Below are positions 10,586 to 18,318 of a stretch of DNA of 64,000 nt, in pieces. A program made the translations under genes and the position numbers. Source of the stretch: AP-15 sp963747735 (lineage in GTDB: Bacteria > Pseudomonadota > Alphaproteobacteria > ATCC43930 > CGMCC-115725); the NCBI GenBank assembly GCA_963747735.1, contig CAVVGE010000005.1:372001-436000 (forward strand), in the 5' to 3' direction. Below the pieces are notes generated by a model, which did no database searches, was not told where the DNA came from, and saw only the letters and a list, made by a program, of their open reading frames with translations. Positions within the stretch are counted from its first letter, which is position 1, and every line of letters starts with the position of its first letter.

Positions 10586-11869
10586 ATGCCTATCGACGCC
10601 GCCATTCATGGCGCCGCACCGGCGCGACCGCCGCTGCACCGGGTGGTGATCGCCGCCACCATCGGCAATGTGCTCGAATGGTTCGATTTTCTGGTCTACG
10701 GCTTTTTTGCCGTGACCATTGCCGAGGTGTTCTTTCCGACCGGCAACAAGACCGTCTCGCTGCTGATCACCTTCGGCGCTTTCGGCCTCGCTTACGTGAT
10801 GCGGCCGCTCGGCGCCGTCGTCGTCGGCAGCTACACCGACCGTCACGGCCGCAAGGCCGGCCTCACGCTCTCGATCGGCCTGATGATGATCGGCACGATC
10901 CTGATGCTGGTGACGCCGGGCTACGCGGCGATCGGCATCGCCGCCCCCGCGATCATCATCCTGGCGCGCCTGCTGCAAGGGTTTTCGGTCGGCGGCGAGT
11001 TCGGCAGCGCCGTCGCCTTTCTGGTCGAGCACGGCCACGAGCGCAAAGGCTACGCCGCGAGCTGGCAATGGGCCTCGACCGGGATCATCTCGGTCATCAT
11101 CTCGCTGTTCGGCGTCGTCCTGACGACGACCTTGTCGCACCAGCAGCTGGTCGCCTGGGGCTGGCGGCTGCCGTACGTCTTCGGGCTGCTGGTCGGGCCG
11201 GCCGGCCTCTACATCCGCTCGCGCATGGCCGAGACGCCAGAGTTTCTCGAAGCGGCAAAGCCAGCGGCCGTGCCGATCGGCGACCTCTTGCGCCGGCATC
11301 CCGTACCGGTGCTGCTGGCGCTCGGCGTCTCGATCATCTCCAACAGCTCCTATTACCTCTTGCTCTTCATCCCGACCTATGGGGTGAAGACCTTGCACCT
11401 GCCGGCCTATACCGGCTTTGTCGCGACCCTAGTCGGCGGCGTCATCCTCGCCATCTTCTCGCTCGTCGCCGGGCACTATTCCGACCGAACCGAGCGAACG
11501 CGCCTGATGGTGGTGACCGGCTGGCTGTTCCTGCTGACCGCCTATCCGGCGTTCTGGCTGATGGTCGCCTATCCGTCGCTGGTGGCCTGCGTGCTCGCTG
11601 TCGGCTGGCTCAATTTGGTCAAGGCCGGCTATAGCGGCGTCCTGCCGTCGCTGCTGTCCGAGCAGTTCCCGGTCGAGGTCCGCGCCGTCGGCGTCGCCTT
11701 CAGCTACAGCATCTCGGTCACGGTCTTTGGCGGCTTTGCGCCGTTTGTCGCGACCTGGCTGATCGCGCGCACCGGCGACAGCCTGTCGCCGAGCTATTAC
11801 CTGATGGCGACCGCGATATTGAGCCTCGTCGCGCTGAGCGCGATCAGGCGGCGCGCGGCCTATCGCTAG
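10586..11869 (+). CDS. MFS transporter, metabolite:H+ symporter type
   Basis: This 427-residue inner-membrane transporter has about 12 hydrophobic segments. Features of the MHS (KgtP/ProP/ShiA) subgroup are visible: the N-terminal IGNVLEWFDFLVYGFFA, the loop 2-3 motif RPLGAVVVGSYTDRHGRKAG, and RLLQGFSVGGEFGSA near residue 130. Family members import dicarboxylates, shikimate or osmolytes; the substrate here is not predictable. A good ribosome-binding site (AAGGGGAG) sits about 8 bases before ATG 10586. It is preceded by a 119-base gap after purF, so it probably has its own promoter. Confidence 0.92.
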   Translation: MPIDAAIHGAAPARPPLHRVVIAATIGNVLEWFDFLVYGFFAVTIAEVFFPTGNKTVSLLITFGAFGLAYVMRPLGAVVVGSYTDRHGRKAGLTLSIGLMMIGTILMLVTPGYAAIGIAAPAIIILARLLQGFSVGGEFGSAVAFLVEHGHERKGYAASWQWASTGIISVIISLFGVVLTTTLSHQQLVAWGWRLPYVFGLLVGPAGLYIRSRMAETPEFLEAAKPAAVPIGDLLRRHPVPVLLALGVSIISNSSYYLLLFIPTYGVKTLHLPAYTGFVATLVGGVILAIFSLVAGHYSDRTERTRLMVVTGWLFLLTAYPAFWLMVAYPSLVACVLAVGWLNLVKAGYSGVLPSLLSEQFPVEVRAVGVAFSYSISVTVFGGFAPFVATWLIARTGDSLSPSYYLMATAILSLVALSAIRRRAAYR

Positions 11870-11876
11870 GCGCGTG

Positions 11877-12621
11877 ATGGCGGGCCGCCTCGCCGGCAAG
11901 GTGGCACTCGTCACCGGCGCTTCGCGCGGCATCGGTGCCGCGGTCGCGGTGCGCTTTGCCGAAGAGGGGGCGCATGTCGTGCTGGCGGCGCGCACCGTCG
12001 GCGGCCTCGAAGAAATCGACGACAAAATCCGCGCCGCGGGCGGCAGCGCCACGCTGGTCCCGGTCGATTTGCGCGACTTCATCAAGATCGACGAGCTCGC
12101 CGCGGCGATCTACGACCGCTGGGGCCGGCTCGACATCCTCGTCGGCAACGCCGCCGAGTTCGGCGTCTTTTCGCCGCTCGGCCATATCGACCCCGCGGTC
12201 TGGAACGAGGTCATGGACCTCAATTTGACCGCGAATTGGCGGCTGATCCGGGCGATGGACCCGCTGTTGCGCGCCGCCCCGGCGGGCCGTGCGATCTTTG
12301 TGACGAGCGCCATAGCACGGGGCCGCTTTGCCTATTGGGGGCCCTACGCGGTCAGCAAAGCGGCGCTCGACATGCTGGTGCGGATCTACGCCGCCGAAAT
12401 CGCCAAGACCAACGTCCGCGCCAACCTGATCGACCCCGGCATCGTCCGCACCCGGTTGCGCGCCCGCGCCTTCCCCGGCGAAGACCCCGCTCCCCTGCCC
12501 TCGCCCGAAAGCGTGACCGATGCCGTCCTCGCCCTCGCCCTTCCCGACTGCCTCCGCAACGGCGAAACCGTTTGCCTGACCCCGATGCCTCTCCACCCCC
12601 GGGGGTGGCGAGGGAGATTGA
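11877..12621 (+). CDS. SDR family NAD(P)-dependent oxidoreductase (reading frame probably shifted at its end)
   Basis: This is a short-chain dehydrogenase with the cofactor motif TGASRGIG near residue 13, the NAG-like motif replaced by GNAAEF near 92, and the catalytic Ser...Tyr-X-X-X-Lys in GPYAVSKAA near 160. Substrate is unknown. As given, the frame does not stop where SDRs do but runs on to 13493, wholly antisense to the next two genes. Removing one base from the C5G5 run at 12596-12605 gives a stop at 12619-12621 and a 247-residue protein. That ends 38 bases before the convergent lipoprotein gene. I therefore give 12621 as the likely end. It follows the MFS gene by 7 bases. Confidence 0.75.
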
Positions 12622-12659
12622 GACGCGGGGCGCCGGAGAAGGATCGCCCTGGAAGGGGG

Positions 12660-13301
12660 TCAGTCGCGGGGGGCGGAGAGCGGGTGGGAGAGGGTCCAGA
12701 GGACGATTTCTTTGAGGACCCTGCCGAGCGCGTCGTCGAAGGCGGTGACGATCGCCGGGAGGTCGTTGGCGGCGGCCGGGACGTGCGCCTCGAACAATTG
12801 CTGGGCGACGACCCGGCGGCGCAGCATGCGCACGAGCTTGACGTCGAGCGCGACCCAAACGTTTGGCGGGCCGCTCGCGGCGCCGCGGTATTCGGCCTCG
12901 AAATGGCGGATCTCGGCGGCGAGGATGAAATCGGCGCGCAACCCCAAGGATTCTCGGTCGAGGGCGGTGATCGCCCCGCTGTTCTCGAACGAGGTCAACA
13001 GCGCCGTCTTGACCAGATCCGGCACGCGGTCGGTCCATTCGGCGTCGGCGAAATAGTCTATCAGGATCGGCGACCGGGTCAGCGCGATCCGCTTGCTGTC
13101 GAGACCGGGGGCGGTCAGCGGCAGGTCGATCAAGAGCTGCGCCGAGCGCTGCGGCAGGTTTGGCGGCCAGTCGGTTTTGGGCGTCAGGCGGAAGAGATAT
13201 TTGGGCGGCGGGCTGACAAACAGGCTGGCGCAGCCGGCAAGGGTGAGCGCCAGAGCGCCCGGCACCACCCGGCGCGAGAGATGCCAGCTCCGCGAAGTCA
13301 T
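12660..13301 (-). CDS. ABC-type transport auxiliary lipoprotein (Mla/Pqi-type)
   Basis: A 213-residue lipoprotein with an N-terminal signal ending in the lipobox LAGC (Cys24). It resembles the ABC-type auxiliary lipoproteins (PqiC/DUF330-like) that accompany MCE transport systems and is expected to sit in the outer membrane facing the periplasm. It overlaps mlaD by 4 bases and is the last gene of a four-gene minus-strand operon (STAS-MlaE, MlaF, MlaD, lipoprotein). Assignment rests on the lipobox, the size and the position. Confidence 0.85.
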   Translation of the reverse strand: MTSRSWHLSRRVVPGALALTLAGCASLFVSPPPKYLFRLTPKTDWPPNLPQRSAQLLIDLPLTAPGLDSKRIALTRSPILIDYFADAEWTDRVPDLVKTALLTSFENSGAITALDRESLGLRADFILAAEIRHFEAEYRGAASGPPNVWVALDVKLVRMLRRRVVAQQLFEAHVPAAANDLPAIVTAFDDALGRVLKEIVLWTLSHPLSAPRD

Positions 13302-14242
13302 CGTGGCTTGTATCCTTCGCGCCGGTCGCCGAACAACAAGCGGGTCGGGTCGCGCTCGATCTCGTTGGCGAGCCGCGTCAACCCCGACAGAAACTGCTCG
13401 GCGTCGTTCACCAGATCGTCGATCGCCGGCAGGGTGCGCTGGCTGAAGCCGCGGACCGCCGGCTGGCCTTCCCGCAGCATCGCCTGGAGCTGATGGCTGT
13501 TGTCGAGCAGGTTCTTGGCGAGCCGGTCATAATCGGCGAGCGTCTTTGCCGCGTCGTCCTTTAGCCCGCCGCGGCCGACGAGCCCGTCGCCGACATTGTG
13601 CAGCACGGTGCGCAGCTCGACCACCGCGCCGTCGGCGTCGGTCAGGATCCTGCCGATGTCCTGGCTGTGGTCGGCGACCGCCTGGGTGAGGGTGCGCACA
13701 TTCTTCAGGCTCACGGTCACTGCCTCGCGGTTTTCCGGGCTCAAAAGCTCGCCCAAACTGGTAGCGACGCCCTTGAGCTCGACCAGGATCTCGGGGAGCG
13801 AGGCCTTGACCTGCTCGAGCTCGGATTGCCCGGCCTTGATGATCGGGTATTTATGGCCCGGCTCAGGCGTCAGCTCGACCGCCTGCTGGGTCCCGCCGCG
13901 GATTTGCACGGTCGACACACCACTCAACAGATTGGTGTCGAGAAAGGCCCTCGCGTCGGATTTGATGCTGACGAGGCTGCCGTCGATTTCGACCGTCACC
14001 TGAATCTGCGCGACATTGTCGGGATCGACGCGGATATCGGTGACGCGCCCGACCGGGATGCCGTTGTACTGGACCGGCGAGCCTTTGCTGAGCCCGGCGA
14101 CCGAGCCTCTGAAAAAGATGTAGTAGGGCTCGAGCTCGCGGGAAAATTCGATGCGGCCGAGCCACAGGACGACGCCGGCGCCGGCGATCAGAAGGGCGAT
14201 CACAAAGATGCCGACGGCGACGTAATGTGCGCGTGTCTCCAT
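13298..14242 (-). CDS. mlaD: MlaD/MCE family periplasmic lipid-binding protein
   Basis: This 314-residue protein is anchored by one N-terminal helix (about residues 9-28). The MCE domain follows at about 40-118 and carries the conserved segment GLSKGSPVQYNGIPVGRV. The C-terminal half is helical, with a coiled-coil look, and probably forms the long periplasmic stalk seen in larger MCE proteins. It is the substrate-carrying subunit of the minus-strand Mla operon. Its length is greater than E. coli MlaD (about 180 residues) and closer to other proteobacterial MCE proteins. Confidence 0.93.
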   Translation of the reverse strand: METRAHYVAVGIFVIALLIAGAGVVLWLGRIEFSRELEPYYIFFRGSVAGLSKGSPVQYNGIPVGRVTDIRVDPDNVAQIQVTVEIDGSLVSIKSDARAFLDTNLLSGVSTVQIRGGTQQAVELTPEPGHKYPIIKAGQSELEQVKASLPEILVELKGVATSLGELLSPENREAVTVSLKNVRTLTQAVADHSQDIGRILTDADGAVVELRTVLHNVGDGLVGRGGLKDDAAKTLADYDRLAKNLLDNSHQLQAMLREGQPAVRGFSQRTLPAIDDLVNDAEQFLSGLTRLANEIERDPTRLLFGDRREGYKPR

Positions 14243-14263
14243 CGCTCGTTCTCCGGTGGCGGC

Positions 14264-15082
14264 TCAGGCGGAGATCGCCGCCGGTATTCCCGCTGTTGCC
14301 GAATGCTCGACCGCCGAGGCTTGCGCCGCGCGGCCGCGCGGGCCGTGAAAATACGATCGGATCCAGGGGTGGTCGTCGCGCAGCAGCTCGTCGAGGGTGC
14401 CGACCCGGATCTTTTTGTCGACCAGGACGGCGACCCGGTCGCACACCGCGAAGAGGCTGTCGAGGTCGTGGGTGACCATAAAGACGGTGAGCCCGAGGCT
14501 TTGCTGCAAATCGCGGATCAGCTTGTCGAAATCGCTGGCCGCGATCGGGTCGAGCCCGGCGGTCGGCTCGTCGAGAAAGACGATCTCGGGGTCGAGCGCC
14601 AAGGCGCGGGCGAGGCCGGCGCGCTTGCGCATGCCGCCCGAAAGCTGCGCGGGGTATTTCGCCCCGGCATCTTCGCCAAGACCGGTAAGGCCGACCTTGA
14701 CCGCCGCGATTTCGCCCAGGAGATGCGGCGGCATGTCATAAAACTCCTTGAGCGGGACCTCGATGTTCTGCGCCACGGTCAGCGAGCTGAAGAGCGCCCC
14801 GTCCTGGAACAAGACACCCCATTGCTGCTCGAGGACGCGCCGCCCGCGCTCGTCCAAGGCAAGGACGTCGGCGCCAAGCACCTCGATCCGCCCGCCGACC
14901 GGGCGGTTCAGCCCGACGATCGAGCGCAGCAATACCGATTTCCCGCTGCCCGAGCCGCCGACGATCCCCAGCACCTCGCCGCGCTGCACGTCGAGGTCGA
15001 GGCCGTCGTGAATGGTCTCGGCGCCAAACCGGTTGACCAGCCCGCGCACCCGGATGATCGGCTCGCCCACGCCGTCCAGCAT
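14264..15082 (-). CDS. mlaF: MlaF-family ABC transporter ATP-binding protein
   Basis: This 272-residue ATPase energises the Mla complex encoded by its neighbours. Walker A GGSGSGKS is at about residue 42, the signature LSGGMRKRAGLARA at about 143 and Walker B IVFLDEPTAGLDP at about 166. The Q-loop LFQDGALFSSLT is Mla-like. A GAGG ribosome-binding site lies just before the ATG at 15082, two bases after the upstream permease stop. It is a paralogue of the ATPase at 5820-6608. Confidence 0.93.
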   Translation of the reverse strand: MLDGVGEPIIRVRGLVNRFGAETIHDGLDLDVQRGEVLGIVGGSGSGKSVLLRSIVGLNRPVGGRIEVLGADVLALDERGRRVLEQQWGVLFQDGALFSSLTVAQNIEVPLKEFYDMPPHLLGEIAAVKVGLTGLGEDAGAKYPAQLSGGMRKRAGLARALALDPEIVFLDEPTAGLDPIAASDFDKLIRDLQQSLGLTVFMVTHDLDSLFAVCDRVAVLVDKKIRVGTLDELLRDDHPWIRSYFHGPRGRAAQASAVEHSATAGIPAAISA

Positions 15083-15084
15083 CC

Positions 15085-16224
15085 TCAGATACCCAATATC
15101 GAGAACAACACCGAAAAAACCGCGTCCGTCACGATCACCAGGAAGATCAACTCGACGACCGCCAGCGTGGTCATCTGCCCGACGCTCTGGGCGCTGCGCG
15201 ACACCTGAAACCCTTCATAGCAGCCGATCAGCGCGATGATCGCGGCGAAAAACGGCGCCTTGATGACGCCGATAAAGAAGGTGCGCGGATAGAGCGCATA
15301 TTGCAGCTCGCGGATGAATTGCGGGATCGTGATGCCGAGCACCGCCTGGCACATCAGGCAGCCGCCGAGGAGCGCCATCAGATTGGCGTAGAGGGTCAGC
15401 AGCGGCAGGGTCACGAGGAGACCGGAAAGCCGCGGCATGACCAACACCTCGACCGGGTCGAGGCCGATCGTGCGCATTGCGTCGATCTCTTCGTTGACCC
15501 GCATCGTGCCGATCTCGGCGGTAAAGGCGCTGCCCGAGCGGCCGGCGATGATGATCGCGGTCATCAAGACGCCGAGCTCGCGCAGGATCGAAACACCCAA
15601 CAGGTCCACGGTGTAGATCTCGGCGCCGAAACGGCGCAGCTGGTCGGCCCCCTGATAGGCGATGACGACGCCGATCAGAAACGACAAGAGGCCCACGATC
15701 CCCAGCGCGTTGACCCCGGTCTGCTCGATCTGGGCGATCGTCGCCACCGCCCGGATCCGGCGCGGATGGGTGACGAGCTCCGCCGCCGTGGCGCAAACGA
15801 GGCCAAAAAAGCCGAGGACATTGTAGGTGCGGGTGAACAGGCTGATCGAGAAGCGGCCGATCCGCGCGAGAAAGCCGGCGAGCGTGTGGTGCGCCGGGCG
15901 CTGGTGGATGGTCGGGGCGAGCCGGCCGCCGGCCCGCACCTGATCGAGCAGCGGGACAAAGTCTTCGCGCAGATTGCGCAGCTCGACGGCGTTGCCGCGC
16001 TCGGTCAGATCATGCTCGGTGCGCAGCAGCAGCCACGCGCCGGTGGTGTCGAGCCGGTCGATCCCGGCCAGATCGAGGGTGACGTGTCGGCCACTCGGAG
16101 GGGTAAAGCCGCGCAACCGGCGATCGAGCTCGCCGGCGGCGCCGACCAGCCATTCGCCGGCCGCTTCCAGCACGACCGAGCCCCTCTCCTCCGATGCGAC
16201 GAATGTTGCAGCGACCGGCGCCAT
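15085..16224 (-). CDS. mlaE: MlaE-family permease with N-terminal STAS domain
   Basis: This 379-residue protein fuses an MlaB-like STAS domain (about residues 10-100; core HVTLDLAGIDRLDTTGAWLL) to a complete MlaE permease (about 120-379; motifs LRELGVLMTAIIIAGRSGSA and AEIGTMRVNEEIDAM). In E. coli the STAS protein MlaB is a separate subunit that regulates MlaF, so here that control is built into the permease. It is the first gene of the minus-strand operon and is divergent from apt. Confidence 0.93.
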   Translation of the reverse strand: MAPVAATFVASEERGSVVLEAAGEWLVGAAGELDRRLRGFTPPSGRHVTLDLAGIDRLDTTGAWLLLRTEHDLTERGNAVELRNLREDFVPLLDQVRAGGRLAPTIHQRPAHHTLAGFLARIGRFSISLFTRTYNVLGFFGLVCATAAELVTHPRRIRAVATIAQIEQTGVNALGIVGLLSFLIGVVIAYQGADQLRRFGAEIYTVDLLGVSILRELGVLMTAIIIAGRSGSAFTAEIGTMRVNEEIDAMRTIGLDPVEVLVMPRLSGLLVTLPLLTLYANLMALLGGCLMCQAVLGITIPQFIRELQYALYPRTFFIGVIKAPFFAAIIALIGCYEGFQVSRSAQSVGQMTTLAVVELIFLVIVTDAVFSVLFSILGI

Positions 16225-16349
16225 GGCATCTCAGGGTTGAAAATCCGGTGCCTTGGCCCCGGGCAAGCCTTTCCAACTACGGCAAAAGAGGCTATGCCGC
16301 AACGAAACCAAACGAGCGTCGGCCGGCATTTTATCCGAGGACAGAGCCC

Positions 16350-16865
16350 GTGGACTTCAAGCAGCACATCCGTTCGGTCCCCGATTTTCCCAAGCCCGGC
16401 ATCCTGTTTTACGACATTTCGACGTTGCTTGCGCATCCGAATGCGTGGCGGGCGACGGTCGAATCGCTCGCCGAGGTGTTGCGGCCGCACCAGCCGGATT
16501 TGCTCGTCGGCATCGAATCGCGCGGGTTTCTGGTTGCCGCCCCGCTCGCCTATGAGCTCAACCGCGGTTTTGCGATGATCCGAAAAAAAGGCAAATTGCC
16601 GGGCCGGACCGCCGGTTTTACTTATGCGCTCGAATACGGCACCGACACGATCGAGATTCAGGAAGACGCGATCGCGCCGGGCCAGCGCGTCGTCGTGCTC
16701 GACGATTTGCTCGCGACCGGCGGCACGATGAGTGCCGCGATCGATCTCGTCCGCAAGCGCGGCGGCACGGTGGTCGGTGCCGCCTGCATCATCGAATTGA
16801 GCTTTCTCGGCGGCCGCAGCCGGATCGACGTGCCGCTCGCCTCGATCGTCGCCTACAATTCCTAG
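16350..16865 (+). CDS. apt: Adenine phosphoribosyltransferase
   Basis: Apt salvages adenine to AMP using PRPP. The 171-residue protein starts at GTG 16350 with the family beginning DFKQHIRSVPDFPKPGILF. The frame extends further upstream, but only into the divergent mlaE region. The PRPP loop VVVLDDLLATGGT is at about 114-126 and the flexible-loop region RKKGKLPG at about 75. Size is slightly below E. coli Apt (183 residues). A repeat region starts directly after its stop. Confidence 0.94.
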   Translation: MDFKQHIRSVPDFPKPGILFYDISTLLAHPNAWRATVESLAEVLRPHQPDLLVGIESRGFLVAAPLAYELNRGFAMIRKKGKLPGRTAGFTYALEYGTDTIEIQEDAIAPGQRVVVLDDLLATGGTMSAAIDLVRKRGGTVVGAACIIELSFLGGRSRIDVPLASIVAYNS

Positions 16866-16870
16866 TTGCG

Positions 16871-16934
16871 GCCGGCCCCAATCGTGGCCGGTGCCAATCG
16901 CGGCCGGCGCTAATCGTGACCGGGGCTAATCGTG
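16871..16934. repeat. Four tandem 16-bp repeat units
   Basis: Units start at 16871, 16887, 16903 and 16919. Each is a variant of GCCGG followed by (C/T)(C/G)C(C/T)AATCG(T/C)G. One full and one slightly shorter unit recur at 17563-17593, where they cover the stop codon of the methyltransferase gene. The unit length is not a multiple of three, so the repeat is not coding. Confidence 0.75.
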
Positions 16935-16967
16935 GCCGATGGGCGCGCTGCGGCCGAGGCTGGACAG

Positions 16968-17563
16968 GAATTACGGTGACACAGGAATTACGGTGACAGT
17001 GCACTATACCAGCTCCGGCGCCACCGCCCGCGCCGGCTTGCGGCCGCATTTCGCCGGCCATGCGGCATTACGAATTACGGTGACAGTGCACTATACAATT
17101 ACGGTGACAGTGCACTATACCAGCTCCGGTGCCACCGCCCGTCGCCGGCTTGAGGCCGCGTTTCGCCGGCCAGAGCGCACTGGCGGGTCAGCCCCTCCAA
17201 GCGTGCGATAAAGGCGTCGTCGCCGAGCGGCCGGCCGACCTGGCTGGCGGCCCGGCTGCACGGTGCGCAGACAACGCGCGCACTCGTCGGCGTCCGCGCA
17301 GCCGATCATGCTCGGCAACCATCCGACGGACAGCGGCGCCGAGTACAGTGCGCGTCACCGCCCGTCGAAGGCCGTCCTCGTACGCCTGCCGTGATGCGGC
17401 GACTGCACCGCGTGCGAACCATGTCGCCATTCCTCGAAGTGGTGTGCACGGCACAGCTGCCCGGCATCGTCGAGCAGCCAGCATCGCCGGGGCAGCGAAT
17501 TACGGTGACAGTGCACTATACCAGCTCCGGCGCCACCGCCCGCGCCGGCTTGCGGAATTGCGG
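16968..17563. repeat. REP-like dispersed repeat, four full copies and one truncated copy
   Basis: A 25-bp element, GAATTACGGTGACAG followed by TGCACTATAC, occurs at 16985-17009, 17072-17096, 17097-17120 (first base missing) and 17497-17521, with a truncated copy at 16968-16980. Three copies continue into a second conserved block of about 40 bases (CAGCTCCGG, GCCACCGCCCG, GCCGGCTTG) at 17010-17043, 17121-17153 and 17522-17555. The core contains GTGCAC. The element looks like the terminal repeat that accompanies REP-associated tyrosine transposase genes, and a fragment of such a gene lies at 17099-17239. Confidence 0.7.
17099..17239 (-). pseudogene. Remnant of a REP-associated tyrosine (Y1) transposase, C-terminal end
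   Basis: On the minus strand this stretch reads VGRPLGDDAFIARLEGLTRQ and then a run ending WYSALSP and a TAA that lies inside the REP-like repeat. The GRPLG-(D/S)-(D/E)-AF-hydrophobic-ARLE pattern is the characteristic C-terminal motif of RAYT-type transposases. No catalytic HUH domain is visible upstream, so only the tail remains. The tail segment after the motif is duplicated in degenerate form at about 16985-17070. Recognition is from memory of the family motif and needs an HMM search. Confidence 0.5.
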
Positions 17564-17584
17564 CCTCGCTAATCGTGGCCGGCG

Positions 17585-18286
17585 CTAATCGTGGCCTGTG
17601 GGCGTGCTGCGGCCGAGGCTGCGCCCGATGACCGCGTAGAGCGGTTCGCGGCCGCCCGGCGGGGTGCGGTCGAGACAGCGGATGTCGGTCCAATTGCCGG
17701 CATCGACAAAGTGGTGTGCTACGAGGCACAGCTGCCCGGCATCGTCGAGCAGGCACCAGCAGCCGATCGCCGGGGCCGGCAAGCAGCGCTGGCAAAAGGT
17801 CACCACCAGGGGTGCGCCGGGCTTTAAGACGCGGCCGACCTCGCGGATGACCTCGCCGGGGCGGATCAGGTGCTGGACCGAGACGCAAATTGCCGCCCCG
17901 TCGAACTCGCCATCGGCAAAAGACAGGCGCGGCTCGCGGTTCAAATCCTGCACCCGCCACTCGTCGAGAAACGGGTTCTCGGCCAATTCGCGAGCGTTGT
18001 TGCCGACCCCGACGACCCGCGAATAGAAGATTTCGGGTGGCAAATGGCTGACCCAGCCCGACATCAGATCGAGGATCGCCCCGCCCATCGGCAGTATCTC
18101 GCGGTAGAGATCGGTGATCGCGGCGATCGCGGCGGCATCGACCGGCCGCACGCGCGCCGGTTCGGGGCCAGCCGATGCGTCGAGCATCGCATCGAAAGAC
18201 GCCGGCTGAGGCATCGGAGGCAGCGCCATCTCTCCCGTCTCGAGCTTGTTCCAGTGGAGATAGGGAGGAACGGACCTGCGGTCCAT
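17585..18286 (-). CDS. Class I SAM-dependent methyltransferase
   Basis: This protein of about 233 residues has a Rossmann-type methyltransferase core. It shows AILDLMSGWVSHLP as motif I, a VVGVGNN turn, the FDGAAICVSVQHL region, and LKPGAPLVVTFCQRCLP as the late motif. The substrate is not known. I chose ATG 18286; a longer frame upstream is antisense to or inside the ald region. The stop codon at 17585 falls inside a 16-bp tandem repeat, and the last residues (near SLGRSTP) have a second copy at about 16930-16961. The natural 3' end may therefore have been altered by the repeat. Confidence 0.8.
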   Translation of the reverse strand: MDRRSVPPYLHWNKLETGEMALPPMPQPASFDAMLDASAGPEPARVRPVDAAAIAAITDLYREILPMGGAILDLMSGWVSHLPPEIFYSRVVGVGNNARELAENPFLDEWRVQDLNREPRLSFADGEFDGAAICVSVQHLIRPGEVIREVGRVLKPGAPLVVTFCQRCLPAPAIGCWCLLDDAGQLCLVAHHFVDAGNWTDIRCLDRTPPGGREPLYAVIGRSLGRSTPTGHD

Positions 18287-18318
18287 AGCGGAAAGCGCGT
18301 TTCGCGAAATCGTTTCCG

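Noticed and set aside
16871..16934. Short regular repeats that might be a CRISPR array
   Set aside because: The units are 16 bases and abut each other with no spacers, and there are no cas genes.
17188..17484. Minus-strand frame of 98 residues in the repeat mosaic
   Set aside because: It crosses block boundaries of the mosaic and its translation has no family features; the transposase remnant is in a different frame.
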